A program made the translations under genes and the position numbers. DNA of 64,000 nt, from contig NZ_AWZU01000004.1 in assembly GCF_000472385.1 (NCBI RefSeq), positions 222 through 64,221 of the forward strand, given 5' to 3'. A model generated the notes under the pieces. The model searched no databases and was not told where the DNA came from. It saw only the letters and a program-made list of their open reading frames with translations. The DNA comes from Bradyrhizobium sp. ARR65. GTDB lineage: Bacteria; Pseudomonadota; Alphaproteobacteria; Rhizobiales; Xanthobacteraceae. This document shows positions 16,529 to 24,706 of the stretch, in pieces (within the stretch, counting starts at the first letter, position 1; every line of letters begins with the position of its first letter).

Positions 16529-17145
16529 CTAGTCTGCAGTCGGACATTCTCACGCTGTCGATCGCCTATTCCCTGATCGGCGCGCTATTGCTCCTGGTGC
16601 TGGTCTATGCGCGCTTGCCCTGGCCGGTGAAGGCGGTAGCCGTGGTCGTGACCAGCGCGTTCTATATTGTCAGCTTCGTCGGCATGCGCGGACTGTTGGG
16701 CTGGGCCAGCGTCGACAGGCTGCCGGCCTTGTTCAAATTGCTGCAGGCGCGGATCGTCGAGCCGCATTCGCTTCAAGGCGACCCGGGCTCGATCTATCTG
16801 TGGGTCGAGGCGCTCGACGAGAGCAACCGCCCGAGCGGCGTTCCCAGGGCCTACCGCATTCCCTACAGCGACTCGCTGGCCGAGAAGACCGACAAGGCGC
16901 AAAGCGAGATCGCGGCCGGGCATCCGCAGGGCGGCCGGGCCGCCGATTTCGGCACCGGCGAGGGCGGGCTGCTCGAACAGGCCAGAGCCTACATCACGCC
17001 GAGCGCCATCGTCGACACCTCGGGCGGCGATCCTTCGACGGGAGGAGGGGCGACCGCGATCCCGCAAGGTGCGGAAGGGGTGTCGTTTACCCCGCTGCTG
17101 CCGCCACGCATGCCGCCGAAGGACGAGCAACAGACCTCGCCCTGA
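16525..17145 (+). CDS. Membrane protein of unknown function in the channel-kinase cluster
   Basis: 206 residues, starting at a GTG whose GTGA overlaps the previous stop. Two membrane helices lie near 10-28 and 34-58. The remaining 145 residues are probably periplasmic, with a short folded-looking part (GSIYLWVEALDESNRPSGVP, AYRIPYSDSLAEKTDK) and a disordered tail rich in Gly, Pro, Thr and Ser. I do not recognise a family. Its tight coupling to the two preceding genes suggests it is a third component of the same membrane complex. Confidence 0.7.
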   Translation: MTSLQSDILTLSIAYSLIGALLLLVLVYARLPWPVKAVAVVVTSAFYIVSFVGMRGLLGWASVDRLPALFKLLQARIVEPHSLQGDPGSIYLWVEALDESNRPSGVPRAYRIPYSDSLAEKTDKAQSEIAAGHPQGGRAADFGTGEGGLLEQARAYITPSAIVDTSGGDPSTGGGATAIPQGAEGVSFTPLLPPRMPPKDEQQTSP

Positions 17146-17236
17146 CGGAGGTTGTTTGACATCCCTCAACCCGGTAACAGTCACCCGCCCGAGAACGCGA
17201 GGGGATCAAGGCCCCTGGCGTTCTAGCATTTTAAGC

Positions 17237-17287
17237 AGAGCATGATCTTTTCGGAAAACCGGTGTCCACTTTTCCGGATCATGCTCT
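17237..17287. repeat. 51-base inverted-repeat element (family A), intact copy
   Basis: The ends AGAGCATGATC and GATCATGCTCT are perfect 11-base inverted repeats. The interior reads TTTTCGGAAAACCGGTGTCC and ACTTTTCCG. It separates the third and fourth genes of the cluster and ends 22 bases before the metallophosphoesterase start. Other copies are at 10615-10664 and, decayed, at 3158-3200 and 37754-37778. Confidence 0.8.
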
Positions 17288-17309
17288 AGTCTATGGGCGG
17301 GAGGATAGC

Positions 17310-18050
17310 GTGCTGCTGGCGATCTTTTCGGACATTCATGCCAACCGGCAGGCTTTCAGCGCATGCCTTGAATCGGCGCGCACCCGCGGGGCGCGGCGGA
17401 TCATTTTCCTCGGCGATTTCGTCGGCTATGGCGGCGATCCCGAGTGGACGGTGGACACCGCCATCCGCCTGATCGCGGATGGCGCGGTCGCGGTGCGAGG
17501 TAACCACGACCAGGCCGTCACAAGCGCGAGCGAGAGCATGAATCCGGACGCGCAGGCGGCGATCGAATGGACACGCGGCCGGCTCAGCGCCGCGCAGCGC
17601 CGCTTTTTGGCCGAACTGCCGCTGACGTTGGAAGAGGACGATCGGCTCTACGTCCACTCCGAGGCCTCCAGCCCGCAGCGTTGGCGCTACGTGCAGTCGA
17701 CGCCGGATGCGGCGCGCAGCCTGATTGCGACGCCCGCGCATGTCACGTTCTGCGGCCACATCCACCGGCCCGCGCTTTATTCCATGTCGGCGACGGCCAA
17801 GATGACGAGCTTCGTGCCGACGGCGCATGTCCCGATCCAGCTCCTGCGCGGCCGGCAATGGCTGGCTGTGCTGGGCTCGGTCGGCCAGCCGCGCGATGGC
17901 GATCCCGCCGCCGCCTATGCCTTGTACGACACGAGCTCGCGTGAAATCACCTACTGCCGCGTTCCCTACGATGTCGATGCGGCGGCGGCGCGGATCAGGG
18001 AGAACGGCCTGCCGGACCGGCTCGCCGACCGCCTGTTCGTGGGGAGGTGA
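17310..18050 (+). CDS. Metallophosphoesterase (calcineurin-like), probable protein phosphatase
   Basis: 246 residues from a GTG at 17310 with GGGAGG just upstream; an in-frame GTG further upstream falls inside the repeat element and is unlikely. Metal-binding motifs appear in order: FSDIHANR (about 6-13), GDFVGYGGDP (about 36-45), GNHDQ (about 67-71) and GHIHRP (about 146-151). This is the two-metal centre of calcineurin-like enzymes, of the YfcE/PrpE-like bacterial branch. It overlaps the kinase gene by four bases, so it may reverse that kinase's phosphorylations. The substrate is unproven. Confidence 0.85.
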   Translation: MLLAIFSDIHANRQAFSACLESARTRGARRIIFLGDFVGYGGDPEWTVDTAIRLIADGAVAVRGNHDQAVTSASESMNPDAQAAIEWTRGRLSAAQRRFLAELPLTLEEDDRLYVHSEASSPQRWRYVQSTPDAARSLIATPAHVTFCGHIHRPALYSMSATAKMTSFVPTAHVPIQLLRGRQWLAVLGSVGQPRDGDPAAAYALYDTSSREITYCRVPYDVDAAAARIRENGLPDRLADRLFVGR

Positions 18051-19456
18051 GGTTGGCCAGGCCGAGCGTCCAGCCGGGCGTGGTCATCGACGGCTTCAAG
18101 GTCGGTGAACGCCTGCACTCCGGCGGCATGGCGACGCTGTGGAGCGTCACGCGGCCGGACATCAACGTGCCGCTCTTGATGAAAATCCCGCGGATATCCG
18201 AAGGCGAGGACCCGGCCGCGATCGTCAGCTTCGAAATGGAGCAGCTCATCCTGCCGCGGCTCAAGGGACCGCATGTGCCCGCGTGCTTTGCCACCGGGGA
18301 TTTCGCGCACCAGGCCTACGTCGTGATCGAGCTCATTCCAGGACAAACGCTCTATCGGCGGTTGCCCGAGCTGCCGCTGCCTTACGGAGAAGCCTGTCTG
18401 ATCGCAGGCAAGATCGCCGCCGCGCTTGCCGACTTGCACCGGCAAAACGTGATCCACCACGACATCAAGCCGTCGAGCATCATGTTTCGCGACAGCGGCG
18501 AAGCCGTGCTGATCGATTTCGGCCTGTCGCATCACACGCAACTCCCGGACCTGTTGCAGGAGGAGTTCCGTCTGCCTTACGGCACCGCGCCCTACATGGC
18601 GCCCGAGCGCCTGCTCGGGGTGCGCGACGATCCGCGCAGCGATCTGTTTTCGCTGGGTGTGCTGCTCTATTTCTTCACCACCGGCGTGCGGCCGTTCGGC
18701 GAGACCGAGACGCTGCGCGGCATGCGACGACGGCTGTGGCGCGATCCGCATCCACCGCGCAAGCTCAAGCCTGATTATCCGCCCTGGCTGCAGGAAGTGG
18801 TGATGCGGTGTCTGGAGATCGAGCCGGCGTCGCGCTATCCGACGGCGTCACAACTGGCGTTCGATCTTGCCCATCCCGACCAGATCAAGCTCACCGCGCG
18901 CGCCGAGCGCATCAAGCGCGATCCGCTGATGACGGTCTGGCGGCGGCGCTTCAACCAGGGCCTGTTGCAGGTGGAGCGCAAGGTCGACGTCGCGGCCCAA
19001 CTCGCCTCCAGCCCGATCGTGGCGGTTGCGATCGACACCGTGGACGGCACCGATGAATTGAACGGCGCCCTGCGGCGCACCGCCGCGCGCATCCTGGAAA
19101 CGCTGCCCGCCGCGCGGCTCGCCTGCGTCAATGTTCTCAAGCTCGGCCGCATCACCATCGATCGTACGCTGGACGAGCAGGGCCAGAACAAGCACGTCGA
19201 CCGCCTGGTGGCGCTCAAGCACTGGGCAAGCCCGCTCAAGCTCAACGAAAGCCGCCTGACAGTGCATGTGCTCGAGGCGATCGATCCGGCCTCGGCGATC
19301 CTGGAGTTTGCCCGCGCCAACCATGTCGACCACATCATCGTCGGCGCGCGGCAGGATTCCTTCGTGCGGAGCCTGCTGGGCAGCGTCTCGGCCAAGGTTG
19401 CCTCGGAAGCGCCGTGCACCGTCACGGTGGTGCGCCCACAGCGGCCGGCGGGTTAG
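18047..19456 (+). CDS. Hanks-type Ser/Thr protein kinase fused to a universal stress protein domain
   Basis: 469 residues if translation starts at the GTG of the overlap; a TTG at 18053 has better spacing to GGGGAGG and would remove two residues. Residues about 15-285 are the kinase: glycine loop (GERLHSGGMATLW), Lys46 in LLMKIP, catalytic loop HHDIKPSS (137-144), DFG at 157-159 and APE at 185-187. The invariant Asn of the catalytic loop is Ser144. There is no membrane helix. Residues about 318-466 are a UspA-type nucleotide-binding domain ending GARQDSFVRSLLGSVSAK and VTVVRP. The fusion and the coupled phosphatase suggest a stress-linked phosphorylation switch acting on this cluster. Confidence 0.88.
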   Translation: MRLARPSVQPGVVIDGFKVGERLHSGGMATLWSVTRPDINVPLLMKIPRISEGEDPAAIVSFEMEQLILPRLKGPHVPACFATGDFAHQAYVVIELIPGQTLYRRLPELPLPYGEACLIAGKIAAALADLHRQNVIHHDIKPSSIMFRDSGEAVLIDFGLSHHTQLPDLLQEEFRLPYGTAPYMAPERLLGVRDDPRSDLFSLGVLLYFFTTGVRPFGETETLRGMRRRLWRDPHPPRKLKPDYPPWLQEVVMRCLEIEPASRYPTASQLAFDLAHPDQIKLTARAERIKRDPLMTVWRRRFNQGLLQVERKVDVAAQLASSPIVAVAIDTVDGTDELNGALRRTAARILETLPAARLACVNVLKLGRITIDRTLDEQGQNKHVDRLVALKHWASPLKLNESRLTVHVLEAIDPASAILEFARANHVDHIIVGARQDSFVRSLLGSVSAKVASEAPCTVTVVRPQRPAG

Positions 19457-19587
19457 GGCGCGATGGCGTCCGCTCGCAACAATTCTCCCGGCGAGCAAGG
19501 CGCGCCTGGAGGCGAGATAGCGATGAATTTTCGGGCCCCAGCATTCGCCGAGTTGAGCGAATCGAGAGGATGCGCCCAAGCTCCGGC

Positions 19588-19743
19588 GTCATTGCGAGCG
19601 CAAGCGAAGCAATCCAGACTCTCTCCGCGGATGCAGTCTGGATTGCTTCCCTACGCGCAAAGGCGCTTCGGCGGGACTTCACGCCTCGCCATAGCTCGCG
19701 CAACGAGCGACGGCGGGTCGTCGCTTTCGCTTCTCGCAATGAC
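19588..19743. repeat. Dispersed intergenic repeat (family D, GTCATTGCGAGCG type)
   Basis: A 156-base element starting GTCATTGCGAGCGCAAGCGA and ending CTTCTCGCAATGAC, so its ends are inverted. It contains an inner inverted pair, AATCCAGACT and AGTCTGGATT. It fills the 306-base gap between the kinase gene and the convergent SnoaL-like gene; no gene is supported there. Confidence 0.65.
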
Positions 19744-19762
19744 GGGCCTGTCGGCGGATGCT

Positions 19763-20149
19763 CTAAAGCTGAGCTTCGATGGCTGTCTTATCGATGACCG
19801 ACCATACTTGCACAATCTTCTTTGCCCGGAATTCGTAAAAGACATTCTCCGTAAACGAAACTCTCTTCCCGTTGACATCGAGGCCAAGGAACTTTCCCTT
19901 TGGCGAACAGTCGAAGGCCAGCCGGCTCGCTATATAGGGCGCATCGGAAATCAGTAGTTCAATGTTGAAGCGAAGGTCCGGAATTTCAAGAAAATCCCTC
20001 TCCAGCATTTTGCGATAACCTGACAGCCCGATCTGCTGACCGTTGTAGCAGACATCATTATCAACGAACCGTTCCAGCTTCGGCCAATCCTGCTGGTTCA
20101 GGCAGGCGATATAGTCTCGGTAAACGTCGGTGAGCTCGGCCTCGATCAT
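19763..20149 (-). CDS. SnoaL-like / ester-cyclase-type protein
   Basis: 128 residues, one NTF2-fold domain. The start ATG follows GGGAAC. VYRDYIACLNQQDWPKLERF is the family's opening helix; YNGQQIGLSGYRKMLERDFL and SFTENVFYEFRAKKIVQVWS match the rest of the fold, including the closing strand ending in W-S-x-I-D. Proteins of this type are often annotated as ester cyclases or SnoaL polyketide cyclases, usually without evidence of activity. It converges on the kinase cluster and has no partner. Confidence 0.7.
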   Translation of the reverse strand: MIEAELTDVYRDYIACLNQQDWPKLERFVDNDVCYNGQQIGLSGYRKMLERDFLEIPDLRFNIELLISDAPYIASRLAFDCSPKGKFLGLDVNGKRVSFTENVFYEFRAKKIVQVWSVIDKTAIEAQL

Positions 20150-20323
20150 GGCACTTGTTCCCTGTGTTTCGACAAATCCCGCTGCAACTCACACTAGGCA
20201 GTAGTTCCGCAGGCCAACAACGCTGTTGATAATCGGAAAATCGGACGCCGCCCGTTACTCGTCCTGCGGAACCGGCCGCGCCGGGCGCGAGTTGGTGCCT
20301 CACAAGATGGCAGGAATATTGGC

Positions 20324-20587
20324 ATGGCCGAGGAGCGACATTTCAGTCGGCGTGGACCCGCGATCATTGCGGTCGTGGTGGCCGTCGTCTGTGTGGCTTT
20401 GTTGGTGCTGCTTGTGCGCGATCGCTGGAATCGTCCGCAAGTCAAACCGCCGGAGGTGGCGCAGTCGACCACGACGGGGCAGACAGCCCGTTCGGCCGGT
20501 GCCAACGTGTTGCAGACCGACCCGAAACTGTCGGTCGAGCCGACGCCGGCTGAACAGCCGCCGGTGCAGCCGGCCAATCCGAACTGA
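20324..20587 (+). CDS. Hypothetical single-pass membrane protein
   Basis: 87 residues. The ATG follows AGGAAT. A short basic N-terminus precedes one strong helix (AIIAVVVAVVCVALLVLLV, about 13-31), and the rest is a Pro/Gln/Thr-rich tail that should be periplasmic or extend into the envelope. There is no signal-peptidase site. A GGAAC lies upstream with GTT 18 bases on, one base longer than an ideal EcfG promoter. Function unknown. Confidence 0.55.
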   Translation: MAEERHFSRRGPAIIAVVVAVVCVALLVLLVRDRWNRPQVKPPEVAQSTTTGQTARSAGANVLQTDPKLSVEPTPAEQPPVQPANPN

Positions 20588-20673
20588 TCGGAAATACACC
20601 TCTCGCGCTGTTGCGCGCATCAAGCGTCGTGCACGTGAGAGGCGACGCAATATTCGTCCAGCGGCGGCCGGCG

Positions 20674-21375
20674 CTACACCGCTTCGCCGCGTGCGGCTGC
20701 TGCTTTCAGGCGGATCGCATCGATATTGGTCTTATAGGCCTCCTTGGTGCCGCCCTTGAAGACGGCCGAGCCGGCGACGAAGGCGTTGGCGCCGGCGGCC
20801 GCGAGCTCGCCCGCGACATCGGGGCCGACACCGCCATCGACCTCGATATCGATGTCGCGTCCCATCGTCATCGCGCGCAGGTCGCGGATCTTACCGAGCG
20901 CCGCCGGGATGAAGGCCTGGCCGCCAAAGCCGGGATTGACCGACATGATCAGCACCAGGTCGACCATATCGAGCACATATTCGATCGCCGAGAGCGGCGT
21001 GGACGGGTTGAGCGACACGCCGGCCTTCCTGCCCAGTGCGCGGATCGCCTGCAGCGAGCGATGCAGATGTGGACCTGCCTCCGCATGCACCGTGATGTGA
21101 TCGCAGCCGGCTTTCGCGAAGGCCTCCAGATAGGGATCGCAGGGCGAGATCATCAGATGCGCGTCGAACACCTTCTTGGTATGCGGACGCAGCGCCTTGA
21201 TGACATCGGGACCGTAGGAAATGTTGGGAACGAAATGTCCATCCATCACGTCGAGATGGATCCAGTCGGCGCCGGCCGCATCGACCGCGCGGACCTCCTC
21301 GCCAAGCTTGGCGAAATCGGACGCCAGGATCGACGGCGCGATGACGAGAGGACGTGGCGTGAATGACTGGGTCAT
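20674..21375 (-). CDS. rpe: Ribulose-phosphate 3-epimerase
   Basis: 233 residues, a typical TIM-barrel epimerase that interconverts ribulose 5-phosphate and xylulose 5-phosphate in the pentose phosphate and Calvin cycles. Motifs: [13 protein letters not shown] near residue 13 (substrate Ser), [12 protein letters not shown] near 39 (metal His and catalytic Asp), HAEAG near 75, [10 protein letters not shown] near 145 and DGGVG near 181 (second catalytic Asp and phosphate binding). The start at 21375 fits family length; longer in-frame starts run into a repeat element. No strong binding site is visible. It stands alone rather than in a Calvin-cycle operon. Confidence 0.96.
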   Translation of the reverse strand: MTQSFTPRPLVIAPSILASDFAKLGEEVRAVDAAGADWIHLDVMDGHFVPNISYGPDVIKALRPHTKKVFDAHLMISPCDPYLEAFAKAGCDHITVHAEAGPHLHRSLQAIRALGRKAGVSLNPSTPLSAIEYVLDMVDLVLIMSVNPGFGGQAFIPAALGKIRDLRAMTMGRDIDIEVDGGVGPDVAGELAAAGANAFVAGSAVFKGGTKEAYKTNIDAIRLKAAAARGEAV

Positions 21376-21401
21376 GGCCGAACAAACGCTTTCTTGAACC
21401 G

Positions 21402-21544
21402 CCATCCTGAGGTGCTCGCCACCGGGTCCGCGCAACGCGCGGCCCGAAAGGCTCCGCGAGCCTCGAAAGATGAACGGCCCCGCTGGGAGAGCCGGACTGT
21501 CGCTCTTCGAGACGCACGCAAAAGCGCGCTCCTCAGGGTGACGG
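21402..21544. repeat. Dispersed intergenic repeat (family C)
   Basis: A 143-base element from CATCCTGAGGTGCTCG to CCTCAGGGTGACGG, with inverted ends (CCTGAGG and CCTCAGG). It contains CGAGCCTCGAAAGATGAACG, matching the copy at 12641-12819. It lies in the 405-base gap between rpe and the EF-hand gene; the remainder, 21545-21780, shows no gene and should hold the EF-hand gene's promoter. Confidence 0.65.
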
Positions 21545-21780
21545 TCAGCCTGAGCGTCCGCTTCAAGTGACGCGACCGCGCTCCTAACATGCGGCATGGG
21601 CATCGGCAATAAAGCGGGAAAAATCTTCCCAGGCCGGCAGCTCTTGCCCGGGGACCGAGGCGGCCTGGCTAAACCGAAAGGCTGATTTTTCGGGCATTTT
21701 GCCGCTGGCACGCCGCTTGCTCAAGCTATGCCGTAAATTGAACGAGCCGCTGACGAGGCGCCCTTGGTGGGAGTTCCCTG

Positions 21781-22572
21781 ATGTTTTTTGCGCTTGGTGC
21801 CGCCGCATCCCTGCTGGACGGCCTTCAGTCGTTGACGTCGTCAACATCCTCGACGCAATCGACGAGGTCTCAGAGCGGTGGCAATGCGTTCACTTTGCCC
21901 GCAGGAGCGAGCCCGCAAACCTTCGATTCCACATCCGGAGCAGGCTTCTCGCGCGTTTCGCCCGAGACCATGAACGAGCTGATTGCCATCCAGAGCCAGT
22001 CGGGTTCGGCCACTACGACGGCCACGTCCAGCCCGTCCGACTCCCTGAAAGATCTGTTTTCCCAGATCGACGCCGATGGTGACGGACAGATCACCAAGAG
22101 TGAATTCGAGAACGCGCTCGACGCCGGCGGCAGCAATGTCGCGCAAGCCGACAGCGTGTTCGGCAAGCTCGACAGCAACGGCGACGGCAGTGTCAGCCTC
22201 GGCGAATTGAAGTCGGCGCTGCAGGGCGCCGGCGGCCATCATGGCGGGCATCATCGCGTTGCGGACAGCGGTGATGCCGCTGGACTGGACAGCGGAGCCA
22301 ATAGCGGCGGATCGGATACCGATCCGTTGATGCAGGCGCTCGACGGCGCCTCGTCCTCGGCCGTGACCAACAGCGACGGCTCGACCACCACCACGATCAC
22401 CTATGCCGACGGCTCCAAGGTGACGATGACGACGCCCGCCGCATCCACGAGCTCGAACTCCGCGGCGGCGAGCGCCGCCAGTTCGTCCTACAACTGGATC
22501 GAGAAGATGATCCAGGGCGAGGCAAAGGCGCTCTCGACGCAGCCCGGAAGCGCGCTGTTGGTCAGCGCCTGA
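21781..22572 (+). CDS. EF-hand calcium-binding protein
   Basis: 263 residues with GGGAG seven bases before the ATG. Two canonical EF-hand loops are visible: DADGDGQITKSE (97-108) and DSNGDGSVSLGE (131-142), both with Asp/Asn at positions 1, 3 and 5 and Glu at 12. The surrounding sequence is low in complexity, rich in Ser, Thr, Ala and Gly, with a His cluster after the second hand (GGHHGGHH). The first 17 residues are weakly hydrophobic, but no clear cleavage site is seen. Similar EF-hand proteins are common in Bradyrhizobiaceae. A calcium-sensing or buffering role is inferred from the loops only. Confidence 0.85.
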   Translation: MFFALGAAASLLDGLQSLTSSTSSTQSTRSQSGGNAFTLPAGASPQTFDSTSGAGFSRVSPETMNELIAIQSQSGSATTTATSSPSDSLKDLFSQIDADGDGQITKSEFENALDAGGSNVAQADSVFGKLDSNGDGSVSLGELKSALQGAGGHHGGHHRVADSGDAAGLDSGANSGGSDTDPLMQALDGASSSAVTNSDGSTTTTITYADGSKVTMTTPAASTSSNSAAASAASSSYNWIEKMIQGEAKALSTQPGSALLVSA

Positions 22573-22598
22573 TCGGTTCGTCGTCGCTGATTTCGCTG

Positions 22599-23603
22599 CT
22601 AACCGAAACGATCCTTCCACGCCGGCAGCGCGCCTTCGAAGGGCAGCGCGGTCGCTTCATAGACGCCACGGGCGATGGCGCGCGCCATCACATTGGCTGC
22701 GGTCATCCCAAGCTCGGTGAGGCCGACGACGGGATCGACCGGCTTCTCGCCGGTCGCGGCCGCGAAGACGACGTCGCCATCGAGGGGCGCATGCACCGGA
22801 TAGATCGCACGCGCGAAGCCGGTCTGCGCGATCATCGCAAGCCGCTTGGCCTGTACCTTGGTCAGCGCGGCGTCGGTGACGAGAACGGCGATCGTGGTGT
22901 TTTCGGCCGCATTCGCGGCGGCGCCGCCCTTCATCCGTAGTTTCAGCATGTCTGGCGCGAAGGAGGAGGGCCAGCCGCGCCCGCCATATTCGCCATCAAG
23001 CTCGAACGGCGCCGCCCAGAACCACGGACCGTCGCCGACGGTGACGCTGCCGACCGCGTTGACGGCCGCCAGTGCTGCGACCTTGACCCCGCCAGCGGTG
23101 ATGGCCGAGGCCGAGCCGAGCCCGCCCTTGAAGTTCGCGGTGGTGGCCCCGCAGCCTGCGCCGACGCTGCCGAGCGCGAAATCGGCGCCGGCGTTTGCCG
23201 CCGCGGCATAGCCAAGATCGCGGTAGGGCGAGAACCGGCCCCAGGCCTTGTCGCCGCCGTTCAGGAGATCGAACAGGATCGCGCCGGGCACGATCGGGAT
23301 GACGGCGCCGCGCACCACAAAGCCGCGGCCCTGCTCCACGAGCCAGGCCTGGATGCCGCCGCCGGCCTCAAGCCCAAAGGCCGACCCGCCGGCGAGCGCA
23401 AAGGCGTCGACGCGCTCCACGGTGTTGGCGAGATCGAGCAGCGCGCCCTCGCGCGTGCCCGGTCCGCCGCCGCGGACGTCGATGGCGGCGACCGCGGGCT
23501 GATCGAAGATCACGGCGGTGACGCCGGAGGCGATCCGCGCATCGTCGGCATGGCCGACCTTGACGCCCGCGATATCGGTGAGAAGATCTTTCAAGACGCC
23601 CAT
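22599..23603 (-). CDS. P1-family peptidase (DmpA-like aminopeptidase/amidase)
   Basis: 334 residues from the ATG at 23603; a TTG two codons upstream is possible. The fold is recognisable from DIAGVKVGHADD at the N-terminus, GGGPGTREGALLD near residue 45, AFALAGGSAFGLEAGGGIQA near 70 and ENTTIAVLVTDAALTK near 235. In characterised members such as DmpA the chain cuts itself before a Ser or Thr nucleophile; here the NTTIAVLVTDA stretch places Thr at that position. These enzymes release N-terminal residues from peptides or hydrolyse amides. The native substrate is unknown. Convergent with the EF-hand gene. Confidence 0.85.
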   Translation of the reverse strand: MGVLKDLLTDIAGVKVGHADDARIASGVTAVIFDQPAVAAIDVRGGGPGTREGALLDLANTVERVDAFALAGGSAFGLEAGGGIQAWLVEQGRGFVVRGAVIPIVPGAILFDLLNGGDKAWGRFSPYRDLGYAAAANAGADFALGSVGAGCGATTANFKGGLGSASAITAGGVKVAALAAVNAVGSVTVGDGPWFWAAPFELDGEYGGRGWPSSFAPDMLKLRMKGGAAANAAENTTIAVLVTDAALTKVQAKRLAMIAQTGFARAIYPVHAPLDGDVVFAAATGEKPVDPVVGLTELGMTAANVMARAIARGVYEATALPFEGALPAWKDRFG

Positions 23604-23825
23604 CCGCAAGGCAGGTTACCAATCCGAATGTTTTGCCACGTGACCCGCCCGGGGCAAAGCCTCGGCAGGAATGATCCCTGCGGCGCAGAAGAGCGGGTGG
23701 GGTTTGGCGGCGCTGTCCGCCTCCTCTTGTGATTGAAGGTCCGACGCCCTTGCGAGTAGTCGCACGCGGCCTAAACGCGCTCCTGGTAAGCTCCTACCCA
23801 GTCGCCGCTTTTTCTTTCGTCACCC

Positions 23826-23850
23826 GGAACACCGCTGGCGCCTTCATGTT
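23826..23850 (+). promoter_or_regulatory. Probable EcfG (general stress response) promoter
   Basis: GGAAC at 23826-23830 is followed, 17 bases later, by GTT at 23848-23850. EcfG-type sigma factors of alphaproteobacteria recognise GGAAC-N16-CGTT; only the first base of the -10 box (T instead of C) departs. The site lies 76 bases before the first gene of a stress-type operon, which supports it. Confidence 0.55.
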
Positions 23851-23925
23851 GGAATTCCGCAAGAATCGAGACACATGCAACGGCTCTGTCCGCCGCAGAG
23901 GGTTGCCAACAGTGGGAATCCGACC

Positions 23926-24255
23926 ATGGACGCAGATGCAATCAAGCAGGCAGAGCAGATCTCAGGGGGACAGAAGAAGGCGGGCGCCAGCCAAATCGAC
24001 GAAATGGCCAAGGCCGTTCACGGCGCCGCGGATGAACTTCAGGACCAAATGCCGAAGGCCGCCGAGTTCGTCCACGCCGCTGCTTCGCGTCTTGAACAGG
24101 GCGCCGGCGCCCTTCGCGATCGCAGCATCGAGGACCTCATGAGCGGCTTCAACGACTTTGCCCGCAAGGAGCCTCTGGCCTTCTTCGGCGGCGCCTTGCT
24201 CGCTGGATTTGCGATCTCTCGTTTTCTGAAAAGCAGTACCGAGCGTTCGCGCTGA
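23926..24255 (+). CDS. Small envelope stress protein (ElaB/DUF883-like)
   Basis: 109 residues from the ATG at 23926. The first 75 residues are helical and charged (AVHGAADELQDQMPKAAEFV, ASRLEQGAGALRDRSIEDLM), followed by a short C-terminal membrane helix (PLAFFGGALLAGFAISRFL) and a basic end. This tail-anchored amphipathic layout resembles ElaB/YqjD-type proteins, which attach to the inner membrane in stationary phase. It is first in a three-gene operon with a phage-holin-family protein and a DUF3618 protein. Likely driven by the EcfG-type promoter upstream. Confidence 0.7.
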   Translation: MDADAIKQAEQISGGQKKAGASQIDEMAKAVHGAADELQDQMPKAAEFVHAAASRLEQGAGALRDRSIEDLMSGFNDFARKEPLAFFGGALLAGFAISRFLKSSTERSR

Positions 24256-24280
24256 GACCGTTCACGCCAAGGAGGTTGCG

Positions 24281-24706
24281 ATGGCTGCTCCCAATCCTCA
24301 GCGCCCCGTTCCCGAAATCATCAGCGATCTGTTTGCGCAATTGGCCACGCTGCTGCGCAAGGAGACGCAACTCGCCCGCGCGGAGGTGTCCGACAACGTG
24401 GCCGGCATAGGGCGAGGCCTCGGCCTGATCATTGGCGGCGCAGTCCTTCTGATCCCTGCGCTCGTCATTCTGCTTCAGGCGGGAGTTGCGGCATTGGCGC
24501 AAGGCTCCGGCTTGGCGCCCTATTGGTCTGCGCTCATCATCGGTGGCGGGGTGCTGATCCTCGGCATCATCTTGCTTCTGATCGGTGCGAGCCGTCTCAA
24601 GATCGAAAATCTCGTGCCCAACAGAACCGTCCACCAGTTGCGGCAAGACGCATCGGTGGCAAAGCAACAAGTGAGCCAGGACGATGAGCTACACCGAGCA
24701 GCTTGA
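24281..24706 (+). CDS. Phage-holin-superfamily membrane protein (DUF1469/YqjE-like)
   Basis: 141 residues behind a strong AAGGAGG site. After an amphipathic N-terminal helix (PEIISDLFAQLATLLRKETQ) come two membrane helices (about 48-75 and 85-108), then a charged tail. This is the Actinobacteria-type holin/YqjE fold, which in most bacteria is a stress-induced membrane protein and not a lysis factor; no endolysin or phage gene is nearby. It overlaps the next gene by 23 bases. Confidence 0.8.
   Translation: MAAPNPQRPVPEIISDLFAQLATLLRKETQLARAEVSDNVAGIGRGLGLIIGGAVLLIPALVILLQAGVAALAQGSGLAPYWSALIIGGGVLILGIILLLIGASRLKIENLVPNRTVHQLRQDASVAKQQVSQDDELHRAA

Noticed and set aside
24281..24706. Holin-family gene as evidence of a prophage
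   Set aside because: No endolysin, capsid, integrase or other phage gene is nearby; this holin-superfamily branch is a common stress-induced bacterial protein and is the middle gene of a stress operon.
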